Shown: piece after piece, positions 5,331-6,783 of the stretch
Layout of the letters: each line of letters starts with the position of its first letter
How positions within the stretch are numbered: the stretch's first letter is position 1
Assembly: GCA_003225595.1 (NCBI GenBank)
Contig: QIAR01000119.1
Coordinates: forward strand, 1-6,783
From: Acidobacteriota bacterium
Lineage (GTDB): Bacteria; Acidobacteriota; Terriglobia; Terriglobales; Acidobacteriaceae
Length of the DNA: 6,783 bases
Direction of reading: 5' to 3'
Notes under the pieces: generated by a model
Database searches by the model: none
What the model was told of the DNA's origin: nothing
Seen by the model: the letters and a program-made list of their open reading frames with translations, nothing else
Translations under genes and position numbers: made by a program

Positions 5331-5841
5331 ACGTTGGATCGTCCATGTCCTTCCTAGGTTGTTCGACGCTCTTGGCTCGCATAGCACTGAAGTAGTTATG
5401 CTACTCAAGTTTCTCTGGCAAAACCCTGACATTCCGAACGAATCGATCCCCTACTTAGTTTTGCGTGAAGCGGTCTCAATCAGCGACCTCGAGCGTGTTG
5501 CTGCGCTCGAATCGGCGACTCCGAATCTTTCTCGGCGGGGTGGCCCGTCCAAGCTTTGCTTGGGCGGGGGGCTGCGGATGGGCGCACCCTGCCCGCAGGA
5601 AAGATCCCGGTTTGCTCTCTCTTCCGCGCCGTCCACTGTGACTCGATCCACCGGACCCGCTTCACCTCAGGTAGTGACGAAAGCTGCTCCAAGCCCGATA
5701 TCGCATCTTGTCGTTTGTGCTGAGTTATCCTCGGTCGTATGCCTGTTTCAAGCCTTCCATGTCAATTTTATCCATTTGAAGCATTGCCTTCATGACCCTT
5801 TTTGCTTTCTCAGCATCTTTGTCTTGCAACATCTCGCCTAA
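5266..5841 (+). CDS. Unrecognised helical ORF, probable TIR-gene 3' part fused into repeat sequence
   Basis: The first 85 or so residues, up to about 5525, look like genuine protein: LRLSIIQTAIEKLRAEAGER, LPRLFDALGSHSTEVVMLLK, then SIPYLVLREAVSISDLERVA. They are rich in amphipathic helices. The frame is the same as that of the first TIR segment, so a second indel near 5235-5275 could restore the original gene, making this its C-terminal domain; the family is not recognised. From about 5530 the frame runs into the REP hairpin (RGGPSKLCLGG) and then antisense through RAYT and VOC sequence, so those last 100 residues are not natural. The 3' end of the gene seems to have been cut off at the repeat junction. 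No ribosome binding site supports independent translation from the TTG at 5266. Confidence 0.35.
   Translation: MRKLRLSIIQTAIEKLRAEAGERWIVHVLPRLFDALGSHSTEVVMLLKFLWQNPDIPNESIPYLVLREAVSISDLERVAALESATPNLSRRGGPSKLCLGGGLRMGAPCPQERSRFALSSAPSTVTRSTGPASPQVVTKAAPSPISHLVVCAELSSVVCLFQAFHVNFIHLKHCLHDPFCFLSIFVLQHLA
5532..5696 (-). pseudogene. RAYT 3' fragment with REP-encoded tail (right, minus strand)
   Basis: Read on the minus strand, WSSFRHYLR is followed by a stop. Two 2-base losses relative to the left copy (CTGAG-GTGAAG and GGTGG-ATCGAG) shift the frame, after which IESQWTARKREQTGIFPAGR continues into PRPSKAWTGHPAEK. That last peptide is encoded by the REP hairpin. It is homologous to 2983-3156 over its whole length and in opposite orientation. 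The RAYT sequence begins abruptly at about 5696, only about 30 bases from the stop codon of the VOC gene. No HUH motif is present, so it is a remnant or a non-autonomous unit. Confidence 0.8.
5539..5569 (+). repeat. REP-type palindrome, family 1, copy c
   Basis: Identical over 31 bases to the copy at 1977-2007, including the GGTGG foot, the 11-bp stem and the TTT loop. It sits at the junction between the TIR-linked reading frame and the right RAYT fragment and forms the 3' end of that fragment on the minus strand. Confidence 0.85.
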
Positions 5842-6198
5842 AGCAGAGGGAATGATTTGCCATGACAGACCATATTTGTCTTTCAGCCAGCCGCATCTTT
5901 GTTTTTCTCCGCCTTCAGAAAGCTTCTCCCAAAGCTCGTCTACTTCTTGCTGCGTCTCACAGTTCACAAAGAACGAGATAGCCGGCGAGAAGGTGAAGTG
6001 CGGGCCACCGTTGAGTGCCATAAATTGTTGCCCTTCGAGTTGGAATGTCCCGGTCATTACCGTCCCCTTCGGTCCTGGCCCTCCTTCTCCATATCGACTA
6101 ACGCTCACAATCTTTGAATTCTTAAAAATAGAAATGTAGAAATTCATCGCCTCTTCGGCTTTGCCGTCGAACCACAAGAACGGGGTGATTTTTTGCAT
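5725..6198 (-). CDS. VOC-superfamily protein, PhnB-like (3-dmu-9_3-mt type)
   Basis: The 157-residue protein begins MQKITPFLWFDGKAEEAMNF, the standard opening of the PhnB-like branch of the vicinal oxygen chelate superfamily. It continues with a SRYGEGGPGPKGTVM segment (about 34-48), GQQFMALNGGPHFTFSPAIS (about 56-75) and DKYGLSWQIIPSAL (about 107-120), all typical. Members are small cytosolic homodimers, often of unknown substrate; 'glyoxalase' or 'methyltransferase' labels are not supported by anything specific here. The start is supported by AGAGGAGA (6203-6210) five bases upstream, and the membrane-protein stop lies only 12 bases before, indicating an operon. The gene is visibly AT-richer than its neighbours (5761-5820 is about 37 percent GC), which suggests recent acquisition. 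Confidence 0.92.
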   Translation of the reverse strand: MQKITPFLWFDGKAEEAMNFYISIFKNSKIVSVSRYGEGGPGPKGTVMTGTFQLEGQQFMALNGGPHFTFSPAISFFVNCETQQEVDELWEKLSEGGEKQRCGWLKDKYGLSWQIIPSALGEMLQDKDAEKAKRVMKAMLQMDKIDMEGLKQAYDRG

Positions 6199-6210
6199 AT
6201 AGTTCTCCTC

Positions 6211-6639
6211 TCATTGCGCTGCCTGTGCGCGCAACTGCATGACGTAGAGTTTGCCGCCCAGCCAGGCAGTCGGCATCGCGAGCACCATGAGCGCAACGGG
6301 GTACCAGTGGGGGCCGAAGGCCGGTCCCTTGTTCCACGTCGCAACGGTACCCGCAATGCTCACGATAAGGCCCACGACTCCGCCCGCCAGCGCGTGCTGC
6401 ATGGGCCGCTCGGGCGCGAGCCGCGCCGTGATGTAGCTGCCGGCGACGCCGTAGACGGTGCGATAGACCGTCGCCAGCAGCAAGAGCGCATCGCTCATCG
6501 GCTGGCCCCACGGAGGGAAGACTCCGGTTGCGTGCAGCACCATATCCGTGCCGAGGGACAAAACGACGACGGCGACAAAGCCCGCGAACACAGCGCCAAT
6601 GCTGCGACCAATACGTCGCGGGCGGTGCCTCTCGTTCAT
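6211..6639 (-). CDS. Small membrane protein with about four transmembrane helices
   Basis: The ATG at 6639 is chosen because AAGGAGCGAGG lies just upstream (6645-6655) and the 27 residues of the longer frame are hydrophilic remains of the preceding gene. The 142-residue product begins with a basic NERHRPRRIGR segment, then has hydrophobic stretches at about 13-32, 49-68, 82-101 and 113-130, consistent with four helices and a cytoplasmic N-terminus by the positive-inside rule. An FPPWGQPMSD loop lies between helices 1 and 2. I do not recognise a named family; similar small membrane proteins commonly neighbour SRPBCC and VOC genes. It is probably translated from the same mRNA as the genes on either side: the upstream stop is 2 bases before its ATG and the VOC gene starts 12 bases after its stop. 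GC content is high, unlike the VOC gene. Confidence 0.8.
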   Translation of the reverse strand: MNERHRPRRIGRSIGAVFAGFVAVVVLSLGTDMVLHATGVFPPWGQPMSDALLLLATVYRTVYGVAGSYITARLAPERPMQHALAGGVVGLIVSIAGTVATWNKGPAFGPHWYPVALMVLAMPTAWLGGKLYVMQLRAQAAQ

Positions 6640-6641
6640 GA

Positions 6642-6783
6642 CTACCTCGCTCCTTTGTCCGTCCCTTGGACTCCCGAGGGATGCCAACAGCTCGGCAAGC
6701 CTGTCGTAGCTCGCAGCCACGCCTGCTCCATGGGGGACTTGAGGACCGCTTCACGTGCTTCGCGAGACTCGTAGAGGATCGTC
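6642..6783 (-). CDS. 3' end of a probable SRPBCC/AHSA1-family gene (partial, likely frameshifted)
   Basis: The gene enters from the right edge. The frame reads YESREAREAVLKSPMEQ, which resembles the C-terminal part of AHSA1-like SRPBCC proteins, then changes character (AWLRATTGLPSCWHPSG) and stops at TAG 6644-6642. In the next frame, from about 6720, the sequence reads AASYDRLAELLASLG, the expected family ending. Adding one G next to 6722 would join MEQ to GVAASYDRLAELLASL. In that restored frame there is no stop before the downstream ATG, so the protein would be fused to the membrane protein. SRPBCC proteins bind hydrophobic ligands; no ligand can be inferred from this fragment. Confidence 0.6.
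   Translation of the reverse strand, partial: TILYESREAREAVLKSPMEQAWLRATTGLPSCWHPSGVQGTDKGAR

Noticed and set aside
4924..5530. Assignment of the TIR gene and nuclease-like gene to a named system such as Thoeris
   Set aside because: No ThsA-like SIR2/SLOG effector or other defining partner is in the window, and both genes are broken.
6122..6754. 210-codon minus-strand frame across the membrane protein gene
   Set aside because: Arginine-rich shadow of the membrane protein in another frame; it ends within VOC coding sequence.

Overview
The window looks like an accessory-rich stretch of a high-GC soil-type bacterium. Acidobacteriota is my best guess. The pointers are the PdxS/PdxT pair, the dense extragenic palindromes, intergenic phrases of the 'CACGAAGGA...' and 'GTCATCCTGAG...GAAGGATCT' type, and transposase tails resembling those I associate with that phylum. 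This taxonomic call is inference; no rRNA or tRNA gene is present to test it.

Layout. (1) 35-1874, plus strand: pdxS and pdxT, the two subunits of the DXP-independent pyridoxal 5'-phosphate synthase. Both look intact. They are separated by 340 bp that holds a duplicated copy of the pdxS 3' end and a repeat island bounded by inverted repeats. (2) About 1970-3160: a gene-poor graveyard of REP-type palindromes and decayed REP-associated tyrosine transposase (RAYT, Y1/HUH) sequence. It contains two REP families, a 149/150-bp tandem duplication, one badly damaged RAYT on the minus strand, and a RAYT 3' fragment on the plus strand. (3) 3231-5530, plus strand: two defence-like genes, both broken. 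One is a putative PD-(D/E)XK nuclease-like protein split into two overlapping frames. The other is a TIR-domain gene with at least one frameshift, followed by an unrecognised helical segment. (4) 5532-5696: a second RAYT 3' fragment with its REP, inverted relative to the one at 2983-3156. The broken defence-like cargo therefore lies between two inward-facing RAYT-tail/REP modules. (5) 5725-6783, minus strand: a compact operon-like group comprising the end of a probable SRPBCC/AHSA1-family gene (cut by the window edge and apparently frameshifted), a four-helix membrane protein, and a VOC/PhnB-like protein.

How it fits together. PdxS makes PLP from ribose 5-phosphate, glyceraldehyde 3-phosphate and the ammonia that PdxT releases from glutamine. 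The middle 3.7 kb appears to be a decaying island in which RAYT/REP turnover, small deletions and tandem duplications dominate. The most distinctive signals are three. The reading frames of RAYT tails run into their own REP hairpins. The same RAYT-tail/REP unit occurs in inverted orientation on both sides of two defence-like pseudogenes. The second pdxS 3' end differs from the first mostly at synonymous positions. All identifications come from reading motifs by eye; no database search was run.
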